NCBI RefSeq assembly: GCF_014697355.1
Contig: NZ_JACJRQ010000004.1
Coordinates: 62,001-126,000 of the forward strand
Direction of reading: 5' to 3'
Length of the DNA: 64,000 nt
DNA from: Nostoc calcicola FACHB-3891
GTDB taxonomy: Bacteria; Cyanobacteriota; Cyanobacteriia; Cyanobacteriales; Nostocaceae
A program made the translations under genes and the position numbers. This document shows positions 37,967 to 47,524 of this stretch, in pieces; the stretch's first letter is position 1, and each line of letters opens with the position of its first letter. The notes beneath the pieces are model-generated. The model searched no databases and was not told the DNA's origin. It saw only the letters and a list, made by a program, of their open reading frames with translations.

Positions 37967-38839
37967 TTAAAGCGGTGTCACCCAATAAGTAATACCCCGA
38001 ACAAGCTTATTTTTCAAACCAAACAAAGCTAATTTATCGTCGGATAAACCTATATAAGTCCAATGCGGAACATCGTTTTCTACAGTTTGAAACCAACCAT
38101 TTTCATTTAGCGCTTTTCTCTGTTGTTGGCTGGATACGCGTAAATCAATCGCTAATCCCCAGAGATGTTGTGAAGTTCCAGGAGGTGCAACTACACCGAG
38201 AATTTTTGTTTCTTTACCCTGTTGAACTCTTGCCAAAGTTTGATTATTAGCGTATTTGTGCCAAAATTTTAAATTAGTGTCAAAAGTGCGAGTACAATCT
38301 CCAGAACCATAACCAGATTTCAGTTGAATTTTTTCTAGATTCCGCGCTTTATTTAAAGCGTCTGCTGCCGATTTTTGTAAGTAGCAGTCTCTAGTTCCAT
38401 CAACATGACCCATTGTTAGAGTAGCTTGAAACTCTTGGGTTTCTTGTTCATTAGCAAAGATTTCTTTTGGCGGTAATTTAATTCCTACGTCTGGATTGGT
38501 GAAAACTGCGCCATAACTCCGTAATAAAATATATTCATAAGTATTCGGTTGGGGAATTGCCGATAATTTTCTGGCGATCGCAGATAAAAAACGCTGCTGG
38601 TCATTGAGTTTTTGATCGGGAATAAATGGTTGTGATGTTAACTCTTTTGAGACATCTGTACAGGGTAATGAATCAGTATTCAAACATTCTTTTAATGGTT
38701 GGGCAGTTACAGCTAATTTATGGTGCGTAATCTCATTACTAGCTACTAAAGCAAAAATAATCAAAATTACTATGGTGACAAAAGTTGCAGTTTTGATGAA
38801 TTTATTACTGAATTTGTTTTTATTTGTGAGCGGTTTCAT
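37967..38839 (-). CDS. D-alanyl-D-alanine carboxypeptidase (peptidase M15, VanY-like)
   Basis: 290 residues, ATG at 38839. One N-terminal membrane segment (FVTIVILIIFALVAS), so periplasmic and membrane-anchored. Metallopeptidase M15 motifs: GTSQHLWGLAIDLR (SxHxxGxAxD, zinc His and Asp) and VPHWTYIG (zinc His). The region GYGSGDCTRTFDTNLKFWHKYAN precedes it. It would trim the terminal D-Ala from peptidoglycan stem peptides or turn over wall material. Monocistronic. Confidence 0.88.
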   Translation of the reverse strand: MKPLTNKNKFSNKFIKTATFVTIVILIIFALVASNEITHHKLAVTAQPLKECLNTDSLPCTDVSKELTSQPFIPDQKLNDQQRFLSAIARKLSAIPQPNTYEYILLRSYGAVFTNPDVGIKLPPKEIFANEQETQEFQATLTMGHVDGTRDCYLQKSAADALNKARNLEKIQLKSGYGSGDCTRTFDTNLKFWHKYANNQTLARVQQGKETKILGVVAPPGTSQHLWGLAIDLRVSSQQQRKALNENGWFQTVENDVPHWTYIGLSDDKLALFGLKNKLVRGITYWVTPL

Positions 38840-38971
38840 TTTTAAATATTTACCTGAGTATATTTACAATTAATCTTTATAACATTCTTGTAATAATCAG
38901 CTATTTATGAATTAAAACTAGCAATGAATAACGATAATTTATCACAAATTTAGTTTGAATGAGTTACACAG

Positions 38972-38999
38972 GTAGGGGCACACATCTGTGCGCCCCTAC
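38972..38999. repeat. Palindromic repeat GTAGGGGC...GCCCCTAC
   Basis: GTAGGGGC (38972-38979) and GCCCCTAC (38992-38999) around CACA/TGTG. A related core lies in the element at 4887-4994. It is in the leader region of mnmG, divergent from the carboxypeptidase gene. Confidence 0.65.
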
Positions 39000-39247
39000 T
39001 GCTATATCTGTCTACATCTGTGGTTGTATCTCGAAGTGTTCTATTTTGGCAAGATGTCTAATATAGATTACACATAAATCAACTTGTGTTTATGACTGAC
39101 AAGATGAAAAATGTTTGTAAAAAATAGAAATCTATTTGTTATTGAGTAATAGTCAATTTGATAACTTACTTATCAGAAATATACATCCCTGAAACCACTG
39201 GAAAGGTTAAAATTGAAAAGAACTCTCAATTTGCTGATTCTGTAAGT

Positions 39248-41170
39248 ATGACCATGCACAATTCCGTTGAATTCCAAGACGCTTTTGATGTGATTGTCGT
39301 CGGTGCAGGTCACTCCGGTTGCGAAGCAGCTCTCGCCTCTGCCCGCCTCGGTTGTCGTACCTTGCTATTGACACTCAATTTGGATAAAATCGCTTGGCAA
39401 CCTTGTAACCCCGCAGTGGGTGGCCCAGCAAAATCCCAGTTGACTCATGAGGTAGATGCACTCGGTGGGGAAATTGGCAAAATGGCAGACCGCACCTACT
39501 TACAAAAGCGCATCCTCAACTCTTCACGAGGTCCTGCTGTTTGGGCTTTACGCGCTCAAACTGACAAGCGCGAATATGCGGCGGTGATGAAAAATATTGT
39601 GGAAAACCAAGAAAATCTGACCATTCGTGAAAGTATGGCAGTAGATTTGGTGTTGGGCGCTAACGATGAAGTCATCGGCGTGGAAACTTATTTTGGTGTA
39701 GCGTTCCAATGCAAAGCCGTCATTTTGACAACTGGCACCTTTTTGGGTGGGAAAATTTGGGTAGGTAATAAATCAATGGCGGCGGGACGGGCTGGGGAAT
39801 TTGCGGCCGAAGGATTGACACAAACCCTGAATCGCTTGGGATTTGAAACAGGTAGGCTGAAAACTGGAACCCCAGCTAGGGTAGACAAGCGATCGGTGGA
39901 TTACAGTAAAATGCAAATCCAGCCGGGGGATGAAGATATCCGCTGGTTTAGCTTTGACCCGGATGTGTGGGTAGAACGGGAACAAATGCCTTGCTATATG
40001 ACCCGTACAACCACTGAGACTCATCGACTAATTCAGGAAAATTTACACCTGTCGCCGGTTTATGGTGGTTGGGTGGAAGCCAAGGGGCCGCGTTATTGTC
40101 CGAGTATTGAAGATAAGATTGTGCGCTTTGCTGATAAAGAAAGCCATCAAATCTTTATTGAGCCTGAAGGACGAGATATACCGGAACTTTATATTCAAGG
40201 GTTTTCCACAGGGTTGCCAGAAAATTTGCAACTACAAATGTTGCGGACTCTCCCCGGTTTGGAAAAATGTGTGATGCTGCGTCCGGCTTATGCTGTGGAA
40301 TATGATTATTTACCTGCAACTCAGTGTTACCCGACACTGATGACCAAAAAGATTGCAGGGCTGTTTTGTGCTGGGCAGATTAACGGCACCACAGGTTATG
40401 AAGAAGCCGCAGCGCAAGGTCTTGTAGCGGGAATTAATGCAGCTAGGTTTGTTCATTCGCAGGAGATGATTGTTTTCCCCCGCGAGCAAAGTTACATTGG
40501 GACACTAATGGATGACTTGTGTACCAAAGACCTGCGGGAACCCTACCGAATGCTTACTAGTAGGTCAGAGTATCGGTTGATTTTGCGTTCTGACAATGCT
40601 GACCAACGCCTGACACCCTTGGGACGGGAAATTGGTTTGATTGACGATCGCCGTTGGAATTTATTTACCCAAAAGCAAACCCAGATTACCACAGAAAAAG
40701 CACGGCTACATAACACCCGCATCAAAGAACATGATGAAATTGGGATAGCGATCGCATCTGATACCCAACAAGCAATCAAAGGTTCAATCACTTTAAATGA
40801 CTTACTGCGGCGTCCGGGATTCCATTACGTCGATCTTGACAGGTTTGGACTGGGAAACCCCAACCTCAACCGTGCGGAAAAAGAAGGCGCAGAAATTGAC
40901 ATCAAATATTCTGGATATCTCGCTAGGCAACAAAATCAGATCGATCAAATCGCCCGCCAAGCCCACCGCCAGTTACCTGGGGATTTGGATTACACAAAAA
41001 TTGATACTCTTTCCAAGGAAGCGCGGGAAAAACTGACTCACGTAAAACCACTCACACTCGGTCAAGCGGCACGTATAGGTGGTGTAAACCCAGCCGACAT
41101 TAACGCTTTATTATTATATCTGGAATTGCGTAAAACCAAGAGCCAGCCAGAGTTTCCAGCGTTAATTTAA
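39248..41170 (+). CDS. mnmG: tRNA uridine-5-carboxymethylaminomethyl modification enzyme MnmG (GidA)
   Basis: 640 residues from the ATG at 39248 (a second ATG at 39254 is equally possible; the frame goes on to a TTG at 39158). Family landmarks: FAD loop [84 protein letters not shown], and the C-terminal [22 protein letters not shown]. With MnmE it makes the cmnm5 modification at the wobble uridine of several tRNAs, using FAD and tetrahydrofolate. Complete. Confidence 0.96.
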   Translation: MTMHNSVEFQDAFDVIVVGAGHSGCEAALASARLGCRTLLLTLNLDKIAWQPCNPAVGGPAKSQLTHEVDALGGEIGKMADRTYLQKRILNSSRGPAVWALRAQTDKREYAAVMKNIVENQENLTIRESMAVDLVLGANDEVIGVETYFGVAFQCKAVILTTGTFLGGKIWVGNKSMAAGRAGEFAAEGLTQTLNRLGFETGRLKTGTPARVDKRSVDYSKMQIQPGDEDIRWFSFDPDVWVEREQMPCYMTRTTTETHRLIQENLHLSPVYGGWVEAKGPRYCPSIEDKIVRFADKESHQIFIEPEGRDIPELYIQGFSTGLPENLQLQMLRTLPGLEKCVMLRPAYAVEYDYLPATQCYPTLMTKKIAGLFCAGQINGTTGYEEAAAQGLVAGINAARFVHSQEMIVFPREQSYIGTLMDDLCTKDLREPYRMLTSRSEYRLILRSDNADQRLTPLGREIGLIDDRRWNLFTQKQTQITTEKARLHNTRIKEHDEIGIAIASDTQQAIKGSITLNDLLRRPGFHYVDLDRFGLGNPNLNRAEKEGAEIDIKYSGYLARQQNQIDQIARQAHRQLPGDLDYTKIDTLSKEAREKLTHVKPLTLGQAARIGGVNPADINALLLYLELRKTKSQPEFPALI

Positions 41171-41399
41171 TAAAAACTTCATAAAGGGCGAGTATAGTAG
41201 AAAAGAGGGAGATGGGTATGATAGATGACATAAGTCTTAGTACTGCCATCATTAACAATCCCCAGATTGAAGTTCATTTTAATACCACCCCTCAATAACT
41301 CGTCATCATCAGACGGGGGATTGAATACTCGATCGACAATCCTGATTAAAAGGCAGTAGGAGCGGCGTTTCTCTGTCCTAGCAACAACCCAAAACGTCT

Positions 41400-42746
41400 A
41401 TGTTACAACAAGCCACCACCCGTCTCATAGTTCCGGAACCATCAGAAGACTTAATCGCCAACGAACCTTGGTCGATAGAAATCTATGCTGATGGCCTAAT
41501 GGATGAACTCTTTGCGGATATCGACTACATCCTCGATGCTAGCGGTAATCTGGCTTCTCAAACCTTTAGGCAAAGTAGTCAGAAAAGATCGAGCCAGTCC
41601 GTTGACGGGGTTTCTCCTGTTGTAGCAACTGGCACTCTTAACCCACTGCAAACAATCGCCATACCGCAGATTATCTTACCAAACACAGCCAAGAGTCCAG
41701 CGCAGTCAGTTACTCAAGCGAACCACAAACAATTGAGTACTGTTGTGTTTGACACCGCCACCGTAAAACCAATTAGTAGAAAGCGTCAGAAAAACAGTTC
41801 TGCTTTGAGCAAACTGCTGATTGTGGGAACAACATTAGGCGTGGCGATCGCTAGTATGGTCTACTTGGTACAGTCTGGCGTTATCCATCTCTTAAATACC
41901 AAATTGCCCGAATCTGCTCTTGTGTTGCCCCAGCCCCAATCACAATTGGCGACAAAACCAGAAATTGAGGCAGAATTAGTTGACTACATGCTCAGTGCCC
42001 TGATAGTTATAGATAAGCAAGGCGTAAAAAATCATCAAAACTACGTCAGACCCGGATTTTACACTCAGGCAAATACTAACCAGATAAGCGTTGCCAACCA
42101 GCTATCAACTAATAATTTACCACCACTGCCACCTTTAGCAGCTAACAATACAACACCAATTCCTAACCGTTCGGGAAACGTTGTTGAACGCATCTACGTA
42201 CCTGTACCATCACCGATGCGCTACGCCCTCCCAGCGATTCCTGGCACTCCCACACTTTTACCAAAAGTTGCAACTGCGTTGCAGGGTTATCAACCTAATG
42301 TTGTGAAAAGTGCCTTAAATACAGTGCGACAAGCTGCTAAACCCGCCACTGTCAACATGTTAGCTGCGGCTGTACGCCCAGACATCAAAGCTGTGGCTAC
42401 GAAAACTGCACCCATTACCGTGCGACAAACACCCAAGCCTCTACCTGCATTACCAGTTGTGCCATTACGTGCAGCACTCGCCCCAGAACCAGAACCAACT
42501 ATCACCGAACATCAAGTGTATTTGCCAACTGCGATCGCCGAGACTCCGAGTAGTACATTAGAAGGACTGCTAGAGTTGGGGAACAAATCTGCTGCTTTGT
42601 TTAAAATCGATGGCGTGACTCGTCGCATCAATATGGGTGAAACCATTGGTTCTAGCGGTTGGACACTTGTAGATGTTAGTAATGGCGAAGCAGTCATTCG
42701 GCGTAACGGCGAAGTGCGATCGATTTATGCAGGGCAGAAATTGTAG
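41400..42746 (+). CDS. Single-pass membrane protein, GspC/PilP-like C-terminus
   Basis: 448 residues, ATG at 41400. Cytosolic N-terminal 135 residues, one membrane helix (about 138-158, LLIVGTTLGVAIASMVYLV), a long Pro/Ala/Thr-rich extracytoplasmic linker, and a C-terminal 60-residue beta domain AALFKIDGVTRRINMGETIG...WTLVDVSNGEAVIRRNGEVRSIYAGQKL. That end resembles the small domain of type II secretion GspC or pilus PilP, which read RRVxxGExV and IVxxDGxRxxL. Function uncertain; a role in pilus or envelope assembly is an inference. No pilus genes are adjacent. Confidence 0.55.
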   Translation: MLQQATTRLIVPEPSEDLIANEPWSIEIYADGLMDELFADIDYILDASGNLASQTFRQSSQKRSSQSVDGVSPVVATGTLNPLQTIAIPQIILPNTAKSPAQSVTQANHKQLSTVVFDTATVKPISRKRQKNSSALSKLLIVGTTLGVAIASMVYLVQSGVIHLLNTKLPESALVLPQPQSQLATKPEIEAELVDYMLSALIVIDKQGVKNHQNYVRPGFYTQANTNQISVANQLSTNNLPPLPPLAANNTTPIPNRSGNVVERIYVPVPSPMRYALPAIPGTPTLLPKVATALQGYQPNVVKSALNTVRQAAKPATVNMLAAAVRPDIKAVATKTAPITVRQTPKPLPALPVVPLRAALAPEPEPTITEHQVYLPTAIAETPSSTLEGLLELGNKSAALFKIDGVTRRINMGETIGSSGWTLVDVSNGEAVIRRNGEVRSIYAGQKL

Positions 42747-42867
42747 GCATTGCATAAATGCGGGATAAATCAGTTCAATACAGGTATTTCTCTATACTTA
42801 AAACAATGAAGTAATAATTTAATTGAATACTTAAGCATATCTACTGCTTTGGAATATAGGACTCATA

Positions 42868-42992
42868 TTTGATTTTTGAAATATTACGTAGGGTGCGTTA
42901 TGCCGTAGGCATAACGCACCACAACCTTCGGACGGTGCGTTACGGAAGCCGTAACACACCCTACGCATACTTAGATTTTTTCAAAAATCAAA
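42868..42992. mobile_element. MITE-like palindromic element, 125 bp
   Basis: Outer arms TTTGATTTTTGAAA (42868-42881) and TTTCAAAAATCAAA (42979-42992) are perfect complements; the inside holds CGTAGGGTGCGTTATG...CGTAACACACCCTACG and GCCGTAGGC, so nearly all of it can fold. Common type in Nostoc. It lies in the 380-bp gap upstream of folE; nothing else seen there. Confidence 0.7.
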
Positions 42993-43125
42993 GACGAGGG
43001 AATAAAATATTCTGCATCATTAAGAAATATATAGTTATGTTACACTTAGTAACGAATCAGGAGTCAATGGCAACAGACATCTGACAAAAAGCTGATTTGT
43101 TAAACATTCCCACAGAACTTACAAA

Positions 43126-43776
43126 ATGACTCTATCGATTTGTCCCGATCTAACTTCTGCCGATCAGAGACTGTCAACTTTAGCGATCGAGCAACAGCCA
43201 ACTGTTACAGAAGCCGAAATGATGCAGGCTGTGCGTACTTTGTTGATTGGATTAGGAGAAGACCCAGACCGCGAAGGACTAAAAGATACTCCAAAAAGAG
43301 TGATGAAAGCCTTGCAGTTTCTCACAAAAGGATATCATGAATCTTTGGATGAGCTGCTAAATGGAGCAGTCTTTACAGAAAATGCCAATGAAATGGTCTT
43401 GGTTCGGGACATCGATATTTTCAGTTCCTGCGAACATCATATTCTGCCGATTATTGGTCGTGCCCATGTTGCTTACATTCCTAACGGTAAAGTCATAGGA
43501 CTATCCAAGATTGCCCGTATTTGCGAAATGTATGCACGACGTTTACAAGTGCAAGAACGTCTGACGGTGCAAATTGCTGATGCATTGCAAGGATTACTCA
43601 AACCCCAAGGGGTTGCAGTGGTTATAGAAGCAACCCACATGTGCATGGTAATGCGGGGTGTGCAAAAACCAGGTTCTTGGACTGTTACTAGTGCAATGCG
43701 CGGTGTTTTTGCAGAAGATGTGCGGACTCGGCAGGAATTTATGAATTTGATCCGCCACAATTCTAATTTTCATTAG
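43126..43776 (+). CDS. folE: GTP cyclohydrolase I
   Basis: 216 residues, ATG at 43126. Family pattern: [20 protein letters not shown], the zinc and catalytic part [21 protein letters not shown] (Cys, His), [25 protein letters not shown], and [17 protein letters not shown] with the second zinc Cys. It converts GTP to dihydroneopterin triphosphate, first step of folate and pterin synthesis and of the queuosine/7-deazaguanine path. Full length. Confidence 0.96.
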   Translation: MTLSICPDLTSADQRLSTLAIEQQPTVTEAEMMQAVRTLLIGLGEDPDREGLKDTPKRVMKALQFLTKGYHESLDELLNGAVFTENANEMVLVRDIDIFSSCEHHILPIIGRAHVAYIPNGKVIGLSKIARICEMYARRLQVQERLTVQIADALQGLLKPQGVAVVIEATHMCMVMRGVQKPGSWTVTSAMRGVFAEDVRTRQEFMNLIRHNSNFH

Positions 43777-43815
43777 ACATTTGGTGGAATTAATTCTGTG
43801 TTACCCGAAATCTTT

Positions 43816-43844
43816 GTAGAGACGTAGCACTGCTACGTCTCTAC
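43816..43844. repeat. Palindrome between convergent genes
   Basis: GTAGAGACGTAGCA and TGCTACGTCTCTAC, a variant of the GTAGAGACG family, exactly between the stops of folE (43776) and the convergent fusion gene (43851). It could serve as a shared terminator. Confidence 0.7.
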
Positions 43845-43850
43845 AGGTAA

Positions 43851-46736
43851 TCATTCAGGTCTCAAATCGTTGGATAATTCCACAATACCCCTAGTTCCAT
43901 CGATCCGTACCCGTTGACCATCTTGCAATAACCATGTAGCACCCCGAACATCCATAACTGCGGGTATCCCGTATTCACGTGCAACGATCGCACCGTGAGA
44001 AAGTCTTCCTCCAGCTTCGGCAATCAATCCTCCAGCCCTTAATAACAATGGTGCCCAGCCGGAATCTGTGTAAGGTACTACCAAAATTGTATCCCGATCG
44101 ATTTCCGGCACATCTTGTAAGTTTCGCAATACCTTTACCCTGCCTTCGACTTGTCCGTGACTAGCTCCAATACCTTGTAAAATTTGATCAGAGTAGAGGG
44201 CAGAAGGCGCTAAGGGGTGAGGGGGTGTATTGCCGTAGACGACAAAAGGTACTTGAGTAATCTCGCTATCTTGGAGGAATTGCGATCGCCTAAATTCCAC
44301 TAACTCAACTAACTGTTTAATTAAACTGGAATCTCCACCCGCAACTAAACGCCGCACTTCATCAAAGTCTAGAAAAAAGATATCGCCTGTTTTTTTGAGC
44401 AAACCAGACTTTAACCAAATCTTCTCTAAAGCGACAAAACTCCAACGCAATTCAGCCAAAAGCCGTGAATAAACTTCGGTGACTCGTCCTTTGATATCCA
44501 CACGCCGTTGCACAAACCCGCGTTTGCGGAAGATGCTATTGTTGGCATCTTTAGCAGCTGCTTGTAGTTCGTTCCCCTGAATTAACTGCACAAACATCTG
44601 CTTGATGAGTTGGGGATTCTCCCGCCAAGTTGGAACGGAAATATCAGTTCCGACTTCACTTAAATAGCCGTAATCCTGAAGCAATTCGTCAAATTCTTGC
44701 AGGATCTTCTTTCCCTCTGGGGTTTGGTTTAATTCTTCAAACACCTGGTGTGGCTCAAACTTAGATAATATCTGTTTGGCATCTGTGGCAATTGCAGCCA
44801 GCGATCGCAATGCTGCTACTTCTGGGGTGACGCTATGATCGATTTGCTTATCCTTCACCCGAAAAATCCCCTGTCTCAGGGCAGCACTCAAGGGAGCTAA
44901 AATGCTGTAATACGTCCCTTGACGCAGCAATTCTAAGATAAAGTCAATTCTTGCCAACAGCTTGGCTGGTTCCAACTTATTTATATCTTCCTGCGCCAAC
45001 TGCGACAACCCAGGAATGAAGCGTTTGTGATAATCCCGCTTGAAGTCCTTTTCTAAATTTAACTCTCGCTTGAGTAACCTTCCTAGTCCTGGGAAATTTT
45101 CCCAAGTTGACTTCCAAGATGGCTTACTCATTTTAGCTCCCCTGGTTAAAAACTCCAGACTTTCCGGCGGCAATCCCATGCGGATAAAAATATCTCCTAA
45201 GAGGGATGCGTTAAAGTAAGCCTGGGAGTAATGCAGAGTTGCTGTTTCAGTGAAATCTAACCCTGAGGCGCGATCGCCCAAAACTAAAGTGAAAATTTCT
45301 CCCCAAACTCCACAAGTTAAGGGACGATTAATCGACCATGTTAAGGGGTGAATGACTCCCGGAATCACTTCGGCGGCGATTTTCCGCGTCCAGATGGGTA
45401 GCAGAGTCGTGATTGGTCGAGATTGCAATACCCAAAGCGTTTGACCGTCGTAACTCCACTCAATATCTTGAGGAGTGCCATTGTAACGTTTTTCCAGTCG
45501 GTAAGCCAAGTATGCAACTTGCTTGATTAATGCTTGGGGAACTCGTCCTTCACCCTCCAATTGCACAGAGGAAGAATTTTCTGCCTCAAAAACAAAAGCG
45601 CGATATTGTTCTGGTGTGACTTTTCCAGAAACGACTTGTGTGGCGCTGCCTGGGAGGGCTTCAATAATAATGGCATCACCTTGCTGGGTAATGGGATCGC
45701 GGCTGAAAGCGACGCCAGAAAATACACTTTGGACTTGTTGTTGAATCAGCACACCCATTGCTGTGTCATTTAAACCGCGATCGCGCCGATATTGTACAGC
45801 AGAAGGATGATTGTAGGAAGCTTGGACTTGGGCGATCGCTTCTTTCAGGGCTTGGGGACTGGTAACATTTAAAACTGTTTTATACTGCCCAGCCGCAGAA
45901 GCGTGTTCCGAGTCTTCGCCAATGGCAGAAGAACGCACCACCAAGGGAGATAATTCTGATGGCTGAAGAAATTCTGTCAACAATTCAGGATCGTCAATGG
46001 GGGCAAGTACCCATCCTTTTGGCACTGGGTAACCCCAGCGTTTAATTTGAGATAATGTCGCTGCTTTTTCGCCGACGATAGCAGCATCCAACTCTTCATC
46101 TAAAGAAACCATAGCGCGATCGCCGCTTAAAAATTCCAACATCGCTTGCGACTCTGTTTGTGCTTCTTGGGCGGGCAGATTCATGTCATCAGGAATTTTT
46201 GTGTAAATCCAGCCCATTAAACCAGCTAAAGCAACAGCAGCAAGCATTCTGGGGATATCACTCAGGTGTAGAAGCGTCACAAACAGAGGAAACAGTAGCA
46301 AAACCCCAAATTTGACTACCTGTCTGGAGTGGAGAATTGAAAAGCTAATACCTGCAAAGAAAAATACAAATATTGCCACCAGTGGATCGTGTACGACAAA
46401 TCCCCAAACGACATTTGTCGTACCTGCGCCTCTGCCTATCCAGTATCTACCAATTACCAGAGCAATGAGGGCGACTAATTCCCAAGATGAACCATCTGGG
46501 AAGAAAGCACGGCTAATCAAGACTGCCGCAACACCTTTAAAAGCTTCTGACAAAACCGCCAGAATTCCGACAAGTGTACCCCCATGATAGAAAGCAGCTG
46601 ATACGCTGATGTTTCCTGTACCAACTTGTGATAATCGCTTACGCTTGAGGGCGTAAGTCACCCATGCAATCAGGGGTAATCCGCCCAAGAGGGGGCAGGC
46701 AATTAAAATAACTAAGATACCCCAAAGTTCAAACAT
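43851..46736 (-). CDS. PlsY-like membrane domain fused to PEP synthase-like protein
   Basis: 961 residues, ATG at 46736. Residues 1-190 are a membrane region similar to glycerol-3-phosphate acyltransferase PlsY (VGTGNISVSAAF and EAFKGVAAVL in place of GSGNIGATN and DxxKG). From about residue 215 a pyruvate-phosphate-dikinase/PEP-synthase N-domain begins: VGEKAATLSQIKRWGYPVPKG, VVRSSAIGEDSEHASAAGQY, GVAFSRDP, EWSYDGQTLWVLQSRP. The C-terminus is the phosphohistidine domain, AGGRLSHGAIVAREYGIPA with His914. There is no C-terminal PEP-binding barrel. Domains suggest ATP-driven phosphotransfer at the membrane; the real reaction is unknown. Confidence 0.82.
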   Translation of the reverse strand: MFELWGILVILIACPLLGGLPLIAWVTYALKRKRLSQVGTGNISVSAAFYHGGTLVGILAVLSEAFKGVAAVLISRAFFPDGSSWELVALIALVIGRYWIGRGAGTTNVVWGFVVHDPLVAIFVFFFAGISFSILHSRQVVKFGVLLLFPLFVTLLHLSDIPRMLAAVALAGLMGWIYTKIPDDMNLPAQEAQTESQAMLEFLSGDRAMVSLDEELDAAIVGEKAATLSQIKRWGYPVPKGWVLAPIDDPELLTEFLQPSELSPLVVRSSAIGEDSEHASAAGQYKTVLNVTSPQALKEAIAQVQASYNHPSAVQYRRDRGLNDTAMGVLIQQQVQSVFSGVAFSRDPITQQGDAIIIEALPGSATQVVSGKVTPEQYRAFVFEAENSSSVQLEGEGRVPQALIKQVAYLAYRLEKRYNGTPQDIEWSYDGQTLWVLQSRPITTLLPIWTRKIAAEVIPGVIHPLTWSINRPLTCGVWGEIFTLVLGDRASGLDFTETATLHYSQAYFNASLLGDIFIRMGLPPESLEFLTRGAKMSKPSWKSTWENFPGLGRLLKRELNLEKDFKRDYHKRFIPGLSQLAQEDINKLEPAKLLARIDFILELLRQGTYYSILAPLSAALRQGIFRVKDKQIDHSVTPEVAALRSLAAIATDAKQILSKFEPHQVFEELNQTPEGKKILQEFDELLQDYGYLSEVGTDISVPTWRENPQLIKQMFVQLIQGNELQAAAKDANNSIFRKRGFVQRRVDIKGRVTEVYSRLLAELRWSFVALEKIWLKSGLLKKTGDIFFLDFDEVRRLVAGGDSSLIKQLVELVEFRRSQFLQDSEITQVPFVVYGNTPPHPLAPSALYSDQILQGIGASHGQVEGRVKVLRNLQDVPEIDRDTILVVPYTDSGWAPLLLRAGGLIAEAGGRLSHGAIVAREYGIPAVMDVRGATWLLQDGQRVRIDGTRGIVELSNDLRPE

Positions 46737-46853
46737 TCTGGATTTTGGATTTTAGATTTAAATTTGCCATCTAAAATCTCAAATCTCAACTCTAAAATTT
46801 TTATGAAATTTTTGATGGTTATCAGAGCGTTTGGAGTCAGGAGTCAGAATTCA

Positions 46854-46889
46854 GGAGTTAGGAGTTAGGAGTTAGGAGTTAGGAGTTAG
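46854..46889. repeat. Heptamer repeat GGAGTTA
   Basis: Five tandem GGAGTTA units preceded by GAATTC-type repeats; further GAATTCTGACTCCTGAATTC repeats at 46995-47050. The remainder of this gap shows nothing I can identify. Confidence 0.85.
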
Positions 46890-47057
46890 GGGAATATTTT
46901 ATGAATGAATATACCAATCATACTAGACTCCTTATACAGACAGAATATCTTAAGTTGCTCAAGTACACAAACTAGGTTTTTAAGCCAGCCGTCAAGCCCG
47001 TCTTACTTCTGAATTCTGACTCCTGAATTCTGACTCCTGAATTCTGAATTCTTCTTT

Positions 47058-47104
47058 AAGGACACTTGGCGAAGACGGAGACCGTTTAAGACAAGTGTCC
47101 TTTT
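47058..47104 (-). terminator. Hairpin terminator after the small membrane protein gene
   Basis: AAGGACACTTG (47058-47068) and CAAGTGTCCTT (47092-47102) form an 11-bp perfect stem, ending 16 bp from the stop of the gene at 47120-47296. T-rich on either side, so possibly bidirectional. Confidence 0.7.
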
Positions 47105-47119
47105 AGGCTACTAATGGTT

Positions 47120-47296
47120 TTAGTTTAGCGCATAGGCGGCTTGCAGCGCCCAGATGATGAGAGCAGCGATCGATCCCAGAAGCAACACGGTAGAGATAGT
47201 GACTACTTTTGGGGAATCTGCACCCTCAAACTTCATAATTCCTCGATTTAAGTCGGACACAGTTTTGTAATCCTCCTCTGTTACGGCATGAAACAT
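47120..47296 (-). CDS. Unrecognised small single-span membrane protein
   Basis: 58 residues from the ATG at 47296, or 38 residues from an in-frame ATG at 47236 preceded by GAGGAATT. The protein has a charged N-terminal arm (VTEEDYKTVSDLNRG) and one strongly hydrophobic helix (VVTISTVLLLGSIAALIIWALQAAYA) given here in two parts: VVTISTVLLLGSIAAL then IIWALQAAYALN. A terminator hairpin directly follows. The layout, a polar arm with one helix, is that of small accessory subunits of thylakoid complexes, but I do not recognise the family. The good ribosome-binding site favours the 38-residue form. Confidence 0.6.
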   Translation of the reverse strand: MFHAVTEEDYKTVSDLNRGIMKFEGADSPKVVTISTVLLLGSIAALIIWALQAAYALN

Positions 47297-47524
47297 TTGT
47301 CCGTTTTGATTGTAGTCGTTAAATTGGCGGATAACGTTAAATTCCTAATATTATTTTGTTTAAGCTTTGCAATTTTTCCATCGCCACAATTACTTACTTA
47401 TCCGGGGTGATTGGTTTGATTTATACAAATTGGGGAGTGGGGAGATGAGGGAGATGAGGGGGATGAGGGAGATTAGGGAGATGAGGGGAATAATAAAGGA
47501 CAAATGACAAATGACTAATGACTA

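Noticed and set aside
43126..43776. FolE as a supplier of preQ0 for the DpdE-like helicase system
   Set aside because: GTP cyclohydrolase I is needed for folate in any case and lies 17 kb away with housekeeping genes between; there is no queC/D/E or dpdA here.
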